Shown here piece after piece: positions 24,301 through 36,549 of a stretch of 64,000 bases of DNA (position 1 is the first letter of the stretch; each line of letters starts with the position of its first letter). The notes under the pieces are model-generated. The model worked only from the letters and a program-made list of their open reading frames with translations, ran no database searches and had not been told where the DNA came from. Made by a program: the position numbers and the translations under genes. This DNA is from Actinostola sp. cb2023. Its lineage: Eukaryota; Cnidaria; Anthozoa; Actiniaria; Actinostolidae. The DNA lies in assembly GCA_033675265.1 (NCBI GenBank), contig JAUJYZ010001358.1, forward strand, positions 204,501-268,500. The letters run 5' to 3'.

Positions 24301-24787
24301 CATTGGACACTGCAATTAATGTTTGTAATAATCACATGATAAATCCTCATTCCCATAAGGGGTAATGGGTGGGGCTGAAGTAGGTGCAGAAGGTATGGGA
24401 GTGGAGCCAATATTATTCTAACATTTATATTTGAGATTTCATTTTAAATTAATTTTGTGTTTGCCTTTTTCATTAGCATTCCTAAGCTCAAGACCCCAAG
24501 CTCAAGACCCCAAGCTCAAGACCCCAAGCTCAAGACCCCAAGCTCAAGACCCCAAGCTCAAGACCCCAAGCTCAAGACCCCAAGCTCAAGACCCCAAGAT
24601 CAAGAATGATGACATTGTTGGAAAGAAAGACAAAAGAATGACACACAAGCAAGATATACAAGCCAACAAGAACACAGATGAAGACTTCGAGCATGTGGCG
24701 TTAAACTCACATGCAAGGTTCAGTGAACTTTTCATTTTGGGGTATTCTCTCCCTCAGACTTTTCAAAATAATTGGCAACTTAATTAA
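21284..24787 (+). CDS. Hypothetical gene fragment with repeated 'LYD' exons, low confidence
   Basis: Exons 21284-21323, 21653-21729, 22417-22483 and 24477-24787 (TAA) have AG/GT borders and agree in phase (0 to 1 to 0 to 1), giving 165 codons including the stop. The second and third exons are homologous: both start GACTTGGAAT, share CGTTATATGACTTTG and end ACCAAG before GT. They encode VSLYDFVAQKTD and VTLYDFEAEKID. A third copy of this exon, also open with both splice sites, lies inverted at 45339-45414 (VPLYDVVPQKID). The last exon has a Pro/Gln/Lys repeat from a 14-bp minisatellite, then a charged tail. The family is unknown. The start codon is uncertain (possibly ATG 20584 if the exon 20882-21007 is skipped). 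Confidence 0.35.
22530..24262. repeat. AAATGGGATAGGAAATGAAAG minisatellite, ~1.7 kb
   Basis: Irregular 24-35-bp units of GGTTGAGGAAATGGGATAGG. It includes an internal 488-bp segment repeated in tandem (22881-23323 and 23369-23811 read identically over at least 360 bp). It lies within an intron of the hypothetical gene above. Phe/Pro/Ser-rich frames on the minus strand are artefacts. Confidence 0.92.
24482..24602 (+). repeat. 14-bp tandem repeat AAGCTCAAGACCCC
   Basis: About eight near-perfect copies. 14 bp is not a multiple of three, so three copies form a 42-bp, 14-residue protein period if translated. Confidence 0.92.
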
Positions 24788-24789
24788 TA

Positions 24790-25425
24790 TGTTGGATGTT
24801 GTATATGTTGTATTTGTCCTGACTAATAATAACAATAGGTAATAGTACGTAAAATAGTCTGTAGCTGCTACAAACTACTTAACGTTGTATATAAAGTCAC
24901 TGGAAATTGCAGTGCATGTATAGGTTTAGGGCTTTTATCTTGACACACCCTGACAAAGACACGCCGTGTTTTTGCCAGTAGTGACAAGATGAAAGCTATT
25001 AGTTAGATGGGGAATTGCTATGTCATATCCATAATTGAGGGCTGTGCACTCGGCCTACATATCTTATTCATGTGGTTTTACACTACATGTACCAATATAT
25101 GTAGGGGAGGACTTCACATTGTTAAAGGTAAGGTTATTGTTAAAGCTAGCTAGACCATTAATATTATTTAAGCTTACCGAGTGTAATGACGGTACTTTAT
25201 ATGGGGGACTAGCCCACCATAGACTGGACCTCCTCTTTAATGGATATGACATCATGCTAATTCCTCCTTTTGTAAAGTTCATAGGTTAAGGCTTAGAAAA
25301 TGGTGCTTAGGACCCTTGAAACTATGCAAGGAGAGCTACTAGCTCCTTGTATGCACAGTTTCAATGCAATGTATGTAAATGTAAAAACACATGCAAACTT
25401 TGTCGTGCTTCATTTGGTATCCAGG
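24790..25425. other. No gene recognised
   Basis: Unique-looking AT-rich DNA. No supported exon or clear repeat was seen. Confidence 0.45.
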
Positions 25426-25427
25426 GG

Positions 25428-25668
25428 GTTCATTATTTAAATATTTTTAAACACTGGATGGAATCCTTCTATTGTCTCGCAGTTTGTGAACCAATAGCTG
25501 GATCTCATCCAATGTTTACACTGTATTTAAATAATCAGCTCTGTAGATTTTAGGTGAACATAGAACATTTAAATACATTGTTTAAACACTGGATGAAATC
25601 CTTCTATTGTCTCACACTTTGTGAACCAATAGCTGGATCTCATCCAATGTTTACACTGTATTTAAATA
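25428..25668. repeat. Tandem pair of a ~110-bp MITE-like palindrome
   Basis: Two copies, each with ATTTAAATA...TTTAAACACTGGAT on the left and ATCCAATGTTTACACTGTAT on the right as inverted arms around CTTCTATTGTCTC...CCAATAG. Confidence 0.75.
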
Positions 25669-26093
25669 ATAGATTATTAGTAGTAGTAATTTAGCTGTGT
25701 GTCTGTATTTCCGGCTGCGCGATCATACGAGTTAGGGAAGCATGACAAAGTTGCTTGGATTAGTTTAAGATGTACATTAATTCATCTTAAATTACCCAAA
25801 TGCATGGATTTAAATGTTCATCTTAAAAAAATAAATCGAATTTGGCAAAATATGACGAGTTTAAGTGTCTAATGGCCTGTCTTTTTCAATATATTAGAAC
25901 GTGTTTGCGGACTTCGGCTCTGTTCACTGCAATTTCAATTCATTCTGTAATAGACTCGTCTGGTAGAAAAGTACTCTGACAACATAGACAATTAAATTCA
26001 CAGGACAAGCTTTTATAGTGACGAGAATCTCGCAATGACAAGAAAACACTTTGGTTTGAATATTTCTTCATCTTGGCTGATGCCTGTCTCAGT

Positions 26094-26540
26094 TGAGTTA
26101 CAACAATTTGGAAATGGTTTCTACCTGGACTTCTATGGAAGACTTTTTTTTGGTCATCGAAATCAATTGTAATTTCTGTGAAATTAATAAAAGACATATA
26201 AACATTCCATTATTGGTATTTCCCATACTATATGGGTGCATCAGTGATGTGTGAGAGTCGTGAGAGTGTGTTAATTAGTACAACATCCACAGGTGACTGC
26301 ATGGATTTTCATTTCTGGCAGAGTTACAACAATTTGGAAATGGTTTCTACCTGGACTTCTATGGAAGACTTTTTTTGGACGTCGAAATATTGTAATTTCC
26401 ATGAAATAAATAAAAGACATATAAACATTCCATTATTGGTATTTCCCATACTATATGGGTGTATGTGATGTGTGAGAGTCGTGAGAGTGTGTTAATTAGT
26501 ACAACAACCACAGCTGACTACATGGATTTTCATTTTTGGA
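26094..26540. repeat. ~227-bp direct tandem duplication
   Basis: GAGTTACAACAATTTGGAAA through GGTGACTGCATGGATTTTCA is repeated once with small changes (ATCCACAGG/AACCACAGC). Confidence 0.8.
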
Positions 26541-26674
26541 TTTTCAACTGTCAACTTGGTTTCACACGACTTCTTGCCCAGTAGCTGTCAACTCCGCAAT
26601 CAATGCATTTTTCATTGGAATGGACACAAACTGACAAGATGTTGTAAACCATTATTGGCTGTCAACTTGGTTCT

Positions 26675-28440
26675 ATGCTTGCTGAGACATCTTCAAAGGC
26701 TGCATTAATTCATTCCGTGGAGGTTTCTGTGGAATATACAGGAAACTGCTGTCAGTATAAGTATATCACCACTTCACAAATCACATTTTCTTTTAAGGTA
26801 TTCTACCAAGAGGTAAGTTACGGTCAGCCCAGAGGTAACATTATGTATCAATATTTTATGGATTTATTATAATAATGTTAAACTTGCTAATGTAATACAA
26901 GGAATCGGTCATTTAAAACACAAAATGAAGAAAATGAGAAATGCATGGATGGAAAACTTGACAAAAATGTTGATCAAATTCAAATGGAATCATGGATTGT
27001 AAAACACTTGGAGGAATCAATGGTACGACATGTACATATCAATGCTACTCAAATGGCAATCATTTGCTGACTGGAAACTAGTGAAGAAAGAATGTAATAC
27101 GTTTATATAGACTGTTACTTATTTCTAGTTGTATCATTTCAGATAATCTACCAAGAGGTAAGGTATGGTTGTGCTGAGAGGTAACGTTGTGTATCAATAT
27201 TTTTATTATATAATAGTATTAATCTAAATCACAAAATGGAGAAAATGAGAAATGCATGGATGGAAATTGGATGAAAACGTTGTATGAGATATGAATACAA
27301 ATGTACTTGCAACTGAAATGGATATAATTAATGCCTTGGAAAATAGTAATGAAACTGGACAAAAATAATGTTGATCAAATTCAAATGGAATCATGGATTG
27401 TAAAACACTTGGAGGAATCAATGGTACGACATGTACATATCAATGCCACTCAAATGGCAATCATTTGCTGACTGGAAACTAGTGAAGAAAGAATGTAATA
27501 TGTTTAAATAGGCTGTTACTTATTTCTAGTTGTATCATTTCAGATAATCTACCAAGAGGTATTAGGTACGGTTGTGCTGAGAGGTAACGTCATGTATCAA
27601 TATTTTTGTTATAGTAATGTTAAATTTATACAAGGAATCTGTCTTTCATTTAAAACAAAATGGAGAAAATGAGAAATGCATGGATGGAAAATGGATGAAA
27701 ACTTTGTATGAGAAATGAATACAAATGTACTTGCAACTGAAATGGATATAACATGCCTTGGAAAATAATGAAACTGGACAAAAATGTTGATCAAATTCAA
27801 ATGGAATCATGGATTGTAAAACACTTGCAGGAATCAATGGTACGACATGTACATATCAATGCCTCAAATGGCAATCATTTGCTGACTGGAAACTAGTGAA
27901 TAAAGAATGTAATATGTTTAATAAGCTGTTACTTATTTCTAGTTATATCTTTTCAGATAATCTACCAAGAGGTAAGGTACGGTTGTGCTGAGAGGTAACA
28001 TTATGTATCAATATTTTTATTATATAGTGATGTAAATATTGCTAATGTATACAAGGAATTAGTCTTTCATGTAAAACACAAAATGGAGAAAATGAGAAAT
28101 GCATGGATGGAAATTGGATGAAAACTTTGTATGAGATATGAATACAAAATTAATGTACTTGCAACTGAAATGGATATACATGTAACATGCCTTGGAAAAT
28201 AGTAATGAAACTGGACAAAAATGAACATTGATCAAATTCAAATGGGATCATGGATTGTAAAACACTTGGAGGAATCAATGGTACGACATGTACAATATCA
28301 ATGCCTCAAATGGCAATCGTTTGCTGACTGGAAACTAGTGAATAAGAAAGTAATATGTTTAATAGGCTGTTACTTATTTCTAGTTGTATCTTTTCAGATA
28401 ATCTACCAAGAGGTAAGGTACGGTCACCATGGTAACACTT
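26675..28440 (+). repeat. ~400-bp tandem repeat carrying a 15-nt exon-like core with splice signals
   Basis: Units contain TGGATTGTAAAACACTTG, a pyrimidine-rich stretch ending TTTCAG, the 15-nt core ATAATCTACCAAGAG and a GTAAGG-type donor. Cores are at 26798-26812 (variant GTATTCTACCAAGAG), 27143-27157, 27544-27558, 27957-27971 and 28398-28412; a sixth is at 30923-30937 outside the array. All are 15 nt and open in phase 0. No long ORF is present. Confidence 0.8.
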
Positions 28441-29514
28441 TGTATCATATACTTTAGTTATAAAGTCTTAAATGCCAATGAAACCAAATGATACTTTCAC
28501 TTCAATTATGAAACTGATAAATGAGAAAATGCGAATTACTGGAAGGAATTGATTTTTTGAAATGAGTTGGAAAAATGAATACTGGACTTCATTGAAATGC
28601 AAATATCATAATGCATGTCACTTACTGGACAATTTATTGTTACTATGGAGAAATATGTTGATGCAAAGCAAATCATGGAATCAATGGATATACACAAGGA
28701 ACTGAAAAACATTCCTATATAAAGGAAACTCAAAATAGTATAATTTAATTACCCATAATGCACATTATATATACATGCCAAATCATATGGCCGACATAAT
28801 AAGCAATATTCATAATGTAATAGCAATTTGAATTTTTGCATTTTTCCTCTACATTTTTTTTTCTCATTTCAGATTCATATGGACTACTTTGTATTGGGTA
28901 AGCAAACTTGTAAAATGTAGAATTTCTTTATAGAAATAAGAGACGAAGGCAACAATAAAATGTACACTCGTGTGGAAGAAACATTCAGAACATATTGTGA
29001 AAAAAAAAGCTGAATAAATGAAATGGAATATTTGAAAACAAATAGATGGAAACTGGACATGAAAAACTGGATGGGAACTGGAAGAAGAACAAATGATCTT
29101 GATGAAATTATTTTACAAATTATTATAATACACAGTCATGTACTAAAGGAAAACAATATGAAATGAAATTATTGAACAATATGAAATGTGACTTATAAAT
29201 GCTTCGCGTTGGATGAAAAGTGCAATAATATTATTATGAAAGTCAAACCAAACTGAATGGAATATGAAAATGAATGAAAAGTACAAAAGCAAGAAAATGA
29301 AATTGAAAATAACGTCTATATAACAAGTTTAATAATGTAGATTATATTAGTATGTGCTTCTTGGTGGAAATCCAAACTACTAACAGAGAAGCAAGTTTAT
29401 TTTTACTTTTACAGATTATACTCTCGTCAAGAAACCAACCCTTTAGTTGTTGGTATATGGTAATAATGTATCACTAAGTATATAATACTAACATATCGGC
29501 AGTGTATGTGAGGT
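28441..29514. other. AT-rich stretch, one exon-like 25-nt segment
   Basis: TTTCATTTCAG-type acceptor, 28873-28897 (25 nt) and a GTAAGC donor form a possible micro-exon. Otherwise AT-rich sequence with many AAATGAAA words and no coding signal. Confidence 0.35.
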
Positions 29515-29932
29515 AAGTAAAGGTTCAACAACAAAGGGTAAGTTGCTATGGGAACAACCAAAGTTACAAAGGACAAGTTGCCATGGAAACAACCATAGTT
29601 ACAAAGGGTAAGTTGGCATGGAAACAATCATAGTTACAAAGATTAGTTGCGATGGAAACAAATCATAGTTACAAAGGATATTAGTTGCTATGGAAACAAC
29701 CATAGTTACAAGGGATAAGTTGTCATGGAAACAACCATAGTTACAAAGGATAAGTTGGCATGGAAACAACCATAGTTACAAAGGATAAGTTGGCATGGAA
29801 ACAACCATAGTTACAAAGGATAAGTTGGCATGGAAACAACCATAGTTACAAAGGATATTAGTTGCGATGGAAACAACCATAGTTACAAAGGATAAGTTGC
29901 CATGGAAACAACCATAGTTACAAAGGATAACA
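29515..29932. repeat. ~35-bp minisatellite GGCATGGAAACAACCATAG
   Basis: About eleven copies of a unit built from AAGTTGGCATGGAAACAACC and ATAGTTACAAAGGAT. Confidence 0.92.
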
Positions 29933-29964
29933 GAACAATAATTGATCATCACGATCGCCAATAT

Positions 29965-30240
29965 TATAGGATGATGTTTTTTGTCAAACAAGGTTGTCAG
30001 TCATTTGTCCATTTTTGGGGTTATCTGAGATGGTTAAACAATGAGTGGAATGTAAAGATGAGAGAAGTAAACTTAAACTGAACCATAATCATATTAAATC
30101 TTTTAAAACCTAACTCTAAAACTAAACCAATTAACAATAATTTAAACAATTAAACTGATTAAATAGATATTAGATAACTAGATTAGATGACCTTAGCGAT
30201 GGACACAATGTCTGACTTCTTTGTGCGATTGAAAAACACT
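29965..30240. repeat. Dispersed repeat, second copy at 34185-34395
   Basis: Shared words are TTTTTTGTCAAACAA, GTCATTTGTCCATT, GTTATCTGAGA, GTTAAACAATGA and ATGTCTGACTTCTTTG, in the same order and orientation. Confidence 0.75.
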
Positions 30241-30640
30241 TGAGGCCGTCAGTTTACAGTTAAACTTCTTAATCGCAACAATTGGGCCACGATCCTAAAA
30301 TGAACTGGTTAGATTTTGAGATACATGACTATATATAACCACTGGATACATATGTCTGGTCCATACTAATTGGATTATGCCGGGGACATGAGGAAAGGGG
30401 CAGCTGTGAGGGGAGGTTGGAGGCCGTCTGGTTACAGGTAAACCTAGCTCTTATAATTGCAAAAATTGGGTCACTCTAAAATGTACTGGTTAGATTTTGA
30501 GATACATGGTGACTAATAACCACTGGATACAGATGTCTGGTCCATACGTACGGGGTGAATATGGTGAGTATATGGGACGTGAGGAAAGGGGCGGCTGTGA
30601 GGGGAGGTTGGAGGCCGTTGGGTTAACAACACAATTCCCA
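30236..30640. repeat. Tandem segment GAGGGGAGGTTGGAGGCCGT with donor-like GGTAAA
   Basis: Copies share GGTTAGATTTTGAGATACAT, CCACTGGATACA and GTGAGGGGAGGTTGGAGG. Further copies lie at about 31700-31770 and 36228-36310. Several continue into TACAGGTAA, which fits a splice donor. Confidence 0.75.
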
Positions 30641-31127
30641 TTGGTCCTAGAACACATTGAAGATCCTGTCAAAAGGCACATTGCAAAGTTATGGGAAAAT
30701 CTGCCTTCAACTACAACAATCGTAAGATGCAAGATGTTCACCTGAACAGTGTCTGTCAAGACTGAACAGTTAAACCAGTACCTGGTCTGATACATTGTAG
30801 ATCAGTATACAGAAGATACATAACTTTCAATATTCTTGTCTGGAGGAATAATTAAAAACACTTATATTGACATATGTATTCATTGATTCATAAAATCTTA
30901 TTCTTTTTCTGTTATTTTTCAGTTTTTCTTCCAAGAGGTAAGATATGGTTGAAGTGAGAGGTAACATCATGTATCGCAATTACTACAGTAATAAATCACA
31001 ATGTTTCAATTCAAAATGGAAAATTATAATGGTTCTGTTTGAGACGCATCATGTTACAAATGAAACTGAATATTCAAATGATTGAAACTGAATCGGTGTC
31101 AATATGCAATGTATCAATTATAAAGCA

Positions 31128-31640
31128 ATGTATCAATATACAACGTATCAATATGCAACGTATCAATATGCAACGTATCAATATGCAACGTATCAATATG
31201 CAACGTATCAATATGCAACGTATCAATATGCAACGTATCAATATGCAACGTATCAATATGCAACGTATCAATATGCAACGTATCAATATGCAACGTATCA
31301 ATATGCAACGTATCAATATGCAACGTATCAATATGCAACGTATCAATATGCAACGTATCAATATGCAACGTATCAATATGCAACGTATCAATATGCAACG
31401 TATCAATATGCAACGTATCAATATGCAACGTATCAATATGCAACGTATCAATATGCAACCTATCAATATGCAACGTATCAAATATGCAACGTATCAATAT
31501 GCAACGTATCAATATGCAACGTATCAATATGCAACGTATCAATATGCAACGTATCAATATGCAACCTATCAATATGCAACCTATCAATATGCAATCTATC
31601 AATATGCAATCTATCAATATGCAATCTATCAATATGAAAT
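31128..31640. repeat. 15-bp tandem repeat AACGTATCAATATGC, ~34 copies
   Basis: Very regular array with one phase slip near 31480. The last copies carry CCTATC and CTATC variants. Because 15 is a multiple of 3, several frames on both strands are open (MQRIN, ATYQY, RCILI, DTLHI), which does not indicate coding. Confidence 0.95.
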
Positions 31641-31964
31641 TCAAATGCATGGTTCCAATGGAAACTGAACGTATCAATATATGCAGTTTAAAATTTTGAT
31701 GAGGGGAAAGGGGCGGCTGTGAGGGGAGGTTGGAGGCCGTCTATTTTTAGGTAAATTCCTTAATTGCAACATTTGATTTGATAAACTGAAAGTACCAATT
31801 ATAGCAACATGGAATTCAGAATGCAGATACATGTAGTTCCGATTGAAACTCTATTTATGAATGCAATTCAAATGCGAGCTTGACTTCACAATAAAAGTTG
31901 GTACTACTACTATTATCATTCAATACCATTGTATTCTCAAAAAATTCCCATTTTTCCATTTTAG

Positions 31965-32590
31965 AATTTTTTCATACTGAAGTGTCTTGGTGAGTGAGGT
32001 AAGAATTCTGGTAAACATACAATGTACTTAGAATTTATTTTCAAAATAAGAAGACAAAACTGCAGTCAGTATAATGAAAGAAACTGAAACTCTGATTTCA
32101 CAGAATAAGTAATATATTGCAGTGAAACATGAAAAGTGAAAAAATGGATGGAAATTTTAAATGAAAAACAAATGGATGGAAAATGAATGCAGACATTACT
32201 GCATCGACTGATGTCACAGTATATTGGAAAAAGTATTGCACATAATTAATGACATTATTATAGATTAATAAATGTAATGTACATTTTGGTGAAAATCCAA
32301 AATGTAGCCCCTACTAACATTATGGAAAGGTTTTTGCATTCTACAGATATAGTCGGCACTGACAGTTACAGGATTATCCATAAGCAATGGTATACAAATT
32401 GTATGAAATTGGATGTGGTAATGTATACTTTTATTATTTACATAATTGAATGTGACATAAATAATATGTATGTACACTGTAAATACATGAAACATGGTTC
32501 ATTTACTCAACACTACATTGTATGAATGGTAAGTAAAGAAGGATCGAAGAGCACACTCGGTGTAGTAAGACCAGCAGCCATTAACAATTC
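31965..32590. other. AT-rich stretch, one exon-like segment
   Basis: An acceptor TTTTAG is followed by 31965-31989 and a GTGAGT donor, possibly another 25-nt micro-exon. The rest shows nothing recognisable. Confidence 0.3.
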
Positions 32591-32935
32591 ATAAAGTGAG
32601 CTCTAGATCTAGTGATTGTAAAGGAATGATCAAAGAGGATACCAGATGCAGCCTTAGGATGCTTTGTGGAAAGATCTAGTGATTGTACAAGAAGGATAAA
32701 AGAGGATACCAGATGCAGCCTAAGGACGCTTTGTGGAGAGATCTAGTGATTGTACAAGAAGGATAAAAGAGGACACCAGATGCAGCCTATGGACGCTTCG
32801 TATACAGATCTAGTGATTGCAAAAGAAAGACCAAAGAGGATTACCAGATGCAGCCTACAGTATGAACACTTCGTAGAGAGATCTAGTGATTGTAAAAGGA
32901 GGATCAAAGAGGACACTAGATGCATTATATATAAT
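32590..32935. repeat. ~70-bp tandem repeat AGATCTAGTGATTGTA, five copies
   Basis: Units contain GAGATCTAGTGATTGTA, AGGATAAAAGAGGA and ACCAGATGCAGCCTA. Confidence 0.88.
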
Positions 32936-34184
32936 GCACTAGTGTCCGTGAACGATAATGCTAGATGTAGATGATTGGAGATATCAGACAGTGAAAACAT
33001 CATGCTAGCAATTATTATGACACAGATGAATTTGCTGTTGAGCTGTTGCATATACATGTATCTATTGATACATGCCATCAAGACACTTCTAAATTACCAG
33101 TGGTAATCTGAAGATGATGATGGTAGTGGCCTGGAAGCATGATGATGATGATTATAAACTGGTTGCCATGACATCAAGACACTGAGATGGCAATCTGATG
33201 ATGACGATGAACGACCATAATGGTCATTTCAACAGACGGGAAAACGTTTTATAGCCTCTTCGTAACTGGACACATATTCGTTAAGCTCAATATTTTGTAT
33301 ACAAGCCCTTTTATGCTCAAATAACAAAATTCAAATTATTCGGTGAATGTGGATATAAGGCCTTGTATGGCGAGCAGAAAAAACCATTGTGAAATCAGCA
33401 GAAAAAAAACCATTGTTTTCGTAAATATCTCCGAGAAGCTTTACTGTGAACTTGATAAGATTTTGTCACAAGTTTTGAGTGGGTAGCACAAATGATCAAT
33501 TGCAGTTTTTGATGTATCATTGCCAGTTAAAGCATACTGTATGAAAACAGCAGCTTTGCAGTTTTTCTGCTCTGTCGGTCATTTCTGGTTTATGATTGGT
33601 TAATTACAATGGAAACTATTGCGATGATGATGATTGATGTTAGTGTTCTGGTGGGTGAGATCAATAGGTCATTCCATAAAGCATACTGCTGCATTATGCA
33701 TTATCAGCAGGCGATGATAACACTGTGGCTACTGGTGGGTGAGATCAATAGGTTACTATGCTTACTGCTGCATTATCAGCAGGCACATACAGTGGTGATG
33801 ATTGACAAGGAGATTAGTGAGTGGTTGTGATAAATCTGTTGCTTCTCCTTCTTGCTTTGCATTCTCGTTATGACACTAAGGTATAAAGACAGTCCAAGGA
33901 CGACAAGACTGTGCTATCAGTAGCAACATAAATGTTGAAAAAGATGGTAATGATGAGGATGAGAAAAGGCACGTGCTTAAAATGTCTAGTAGCAAGATGA
34001 TGTTTAATGTGATGGACACTGAACATTATATGATCATGATGATGATGATGCTGTTGATGCAGTTGTGATTATAAGACTGTTAATGTTTCTAATGAGTATA
34101 TTTTGGAATTATGGGATGCATGGCCTCTATCTATGCATTGTGTGATAACTGACCTTAATGACAGTGATGTATTTGTGGGGCAAT
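32936..34184. other. No gene recognised; small duplications
   Basis: A ~75-bp direct duplication (TGGTGGGTGAGATCAATAGG, about 33648 and 33735) and scattered GATGATGATG words. No exon is supported. Confidence 0.4.
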
Positions 34185-34439
34185 GTTTTTTTGTCAAACA
34201 ATTAAGGCTGTCGGTCATTTGTCCATTGCGAGAGTTATCTGAGAGTAGTTAAACAATGAATGGACAGAGAGATATTAAATGCAGGAATAAACTTTAAACC
34301 TAATAACTAAAAGTAAAATAAAACTAAAAACTAAATATAATTACTACTATGATTAGAGAGCCTTGTTCATGGACAAAATGTCTGACTTCTTTGTTTGATT
34401 GAAATAACTTTGGCAGATGTTGGAAGGAACGATTGAGTC

Positions 34440-35105
34440 TTGTGTCAATTTTAAGTGGATTTGAATCCCATCAGCTGGGTCGAAGCTTTTTTCTTTTCTC
34501 TTTCTCCTTTTTTCTAGGACTAACCCCCAGAAGAACTTCATAGGTATCTTTAATTTATAGCACTTTAACTTTCCCTCAATTTCTATCTGTTTCATTTTAG
34601 TGCTGTGCGTCTCCTTTCCTACTGTGTAAATGTTGCTGGCCGTGAATTTCCATCTTAATACCGGCCACGGTTGAAGGTCATGGGTTAATTAGAATCCCTA
34701 ATTAGAATTCAGGGGTCAGATATTTTTGCTCTTTCTCCTTTCTTTCTAGGGCTAATGCTCAGAAGAACTTTATGGGTATCTTTATAGCATGTTAACTTTC
34801 CCTCAATTTCTATCTGTTTCACTAGTGAGCTACGCAATCTCCTTTCCTAATCTGTACATATGTTATCAGCTGCAAATTTCCATCTCAATTCCCACTACTA
34901 CAATGTAGCTCTCAGTCTGGCCAGTTGTAGCTCGGCTGGTAAGAGTATTGCATGGTAATCATGCAGTTCCGAAGGTCGTGGGTTTGAATCCCATTGGGGG
35001 TGGATATTTTTTGTCTTTCTCATTTCTTTCTAAGGCTAACCCTCGGAAGAACTTCATGGGTATCTTTATAGCACTTTAACTTTACCTTAATTTCTATCTG
35101 TATTG
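34440..35105 (+). mobile_element. tRNA-derived SINE-like repeat, three tandem-ish copies
   Basis: The best copy, 34925-35105, has a box A-like TAGCTCGGCTGGTAAGAG and box B-like GGTCGTGGGTTTGAATCC. A tail follows: TTTCTTTCTAAGGCTAACC, GAAGAACTTCATGGGTATC and TTAACTTT. Diverged copies with the same tail are at about 34440-34600 and 34670-34830. The anticodon region does not fold cleanly, so this is a SINE or tRNA pseudogene, not a working tRNA. Confidence 0.65.
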
Positions 35106-36225
35106 ATTGTAAGGTCAGTTACTTGGTAGATGATTATATATATTCTCACCTGTGTGAATTGTAAGAAACCTGACTTATTCAATGACTGAAAAACATACTG
35201 GTGTTGGCAAACTAGCATTATGATTGTACTTATATGACTGGCAAGCATCATACGTACATTAATTGGTAGATGGTCTGTTGCAATTATATTGGCAAGTATC
35301 AGTGAATGCAATATTGTTGATCTAAAGTATCAGTCGAGGCTGCATAAATGTGGAATGTATCATGGTCTGCCTCTAATTCCAGACATTCAGATGTCTACGT
35401 GTAATGTTTGTTTGGGAAACTGTACACATCTTGCAAAATGCATGTTGATATTCATGGATCCCAAGTGAGCGAATGAAATGGCTGTGGATTAAAGAAGTCT
35501 TGAAAACAAAATAGCATGGATCATGGAAATGGAATATGATGTAGATGGATCATGCAGTAGAACAGATTTTTGTGTAAACAACATGTGTAACAACAAACCT
35601 TTGGACCATTAGTAGATTAATAGAGATATCCAGGTGATATCCAATGTCACAATCTGCAATATTGTTTTATCGTTGGCATTGATGGCTAATGTTCACCAAC
35701 TACACAATTGTACTTCATGGTATTACTGGTAGACAATGGCTACCAAGCAAGTAATTGGAAGTTACTGCATGTTCCATTCAAAGTCATTTAATTTCCAATG
35801 TTTTTCCCATTTCCTGGTTCTGACTTTTTAACATGTACATGTTTGATGTTGTTGACATTACTGTTGGAATACAACCTTTTATCTTAAGGCTGCTTTGCAG
35901 CCCTAGTATAATTCTCATTTCAGGTGGCACATAATTGAACTTTGAATAGAAGAGTGAAAAATAAGATGGGAATGAGCAGACTTCTCAGTAGATTTTTCAA
36001 TATACTTTCATGACTTGACAGATGGTGGAGTGCACTGGTTTGCAGGCTTCTGCTGAGGAACCCTAGTAGGATACAATGTCTGCATTTGGAATGAAGACTG
36101 GAGGCCTGGCTTATACTAAACTAACATGGAGCAAGTTGAAATGGTTACCACGAAATGGTTTGGCTTTGCGCGACAAACATTTGGATATTAGATGTCTAGT
36201 CCATAGATGTACAGTATGATAGGGG
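35106..36225. other. No gene recognised
   Basis: AT-rich DNA with ACATGTACATG words, apparently unique. No supported exon or array was found. Confidence 0.4.
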
Positions 36226-36549
36226 TGAATATGGTGAGTATAAATTGGGACGAGAGGAAAGGGGCGACTATAAGGGGAGGTTGGAGGTCATCTGGTACAG
36301 GTAAGTTTCTTGAACATATGGATCAGAATATGGATAAAGCGATATACTTGACTGGCCAGATGACCAGACTTGCCACTCTAGCTATGCAAGTAATTCCATA
36401 GCAAGGGAAACGAGGGCTGTATAGCATTCAATGATGACCAAGATCACACCCAAGTACAGTTACTGAGGAGTGTATAGTTCATGGAGCTCTTGAAACTTGG
36501 AGAACAGATGTGTAAAACACGCAGTTACAATACTTTACATGTACATTGC

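Noticed and set aside
22161..24410. Minus-strand FPQPPFYFLSHF-type proteins
   Set aside because: Minisatellite translation, low complexity and frame-shifted between copies.
31039..31677. 209-codon MQRIN-repeat protein and minus-strand RCILI/DTLHI frames
   Set aside because: 15-bp repeat, open in several frames on both strands; no independent coding evidence.
34925..35000. Functional tRNA gene
   Set aside because: Box A and B are present but the anticodon arm does not fold properly, and the sequence is embedded in a repeated SINE-like unit.
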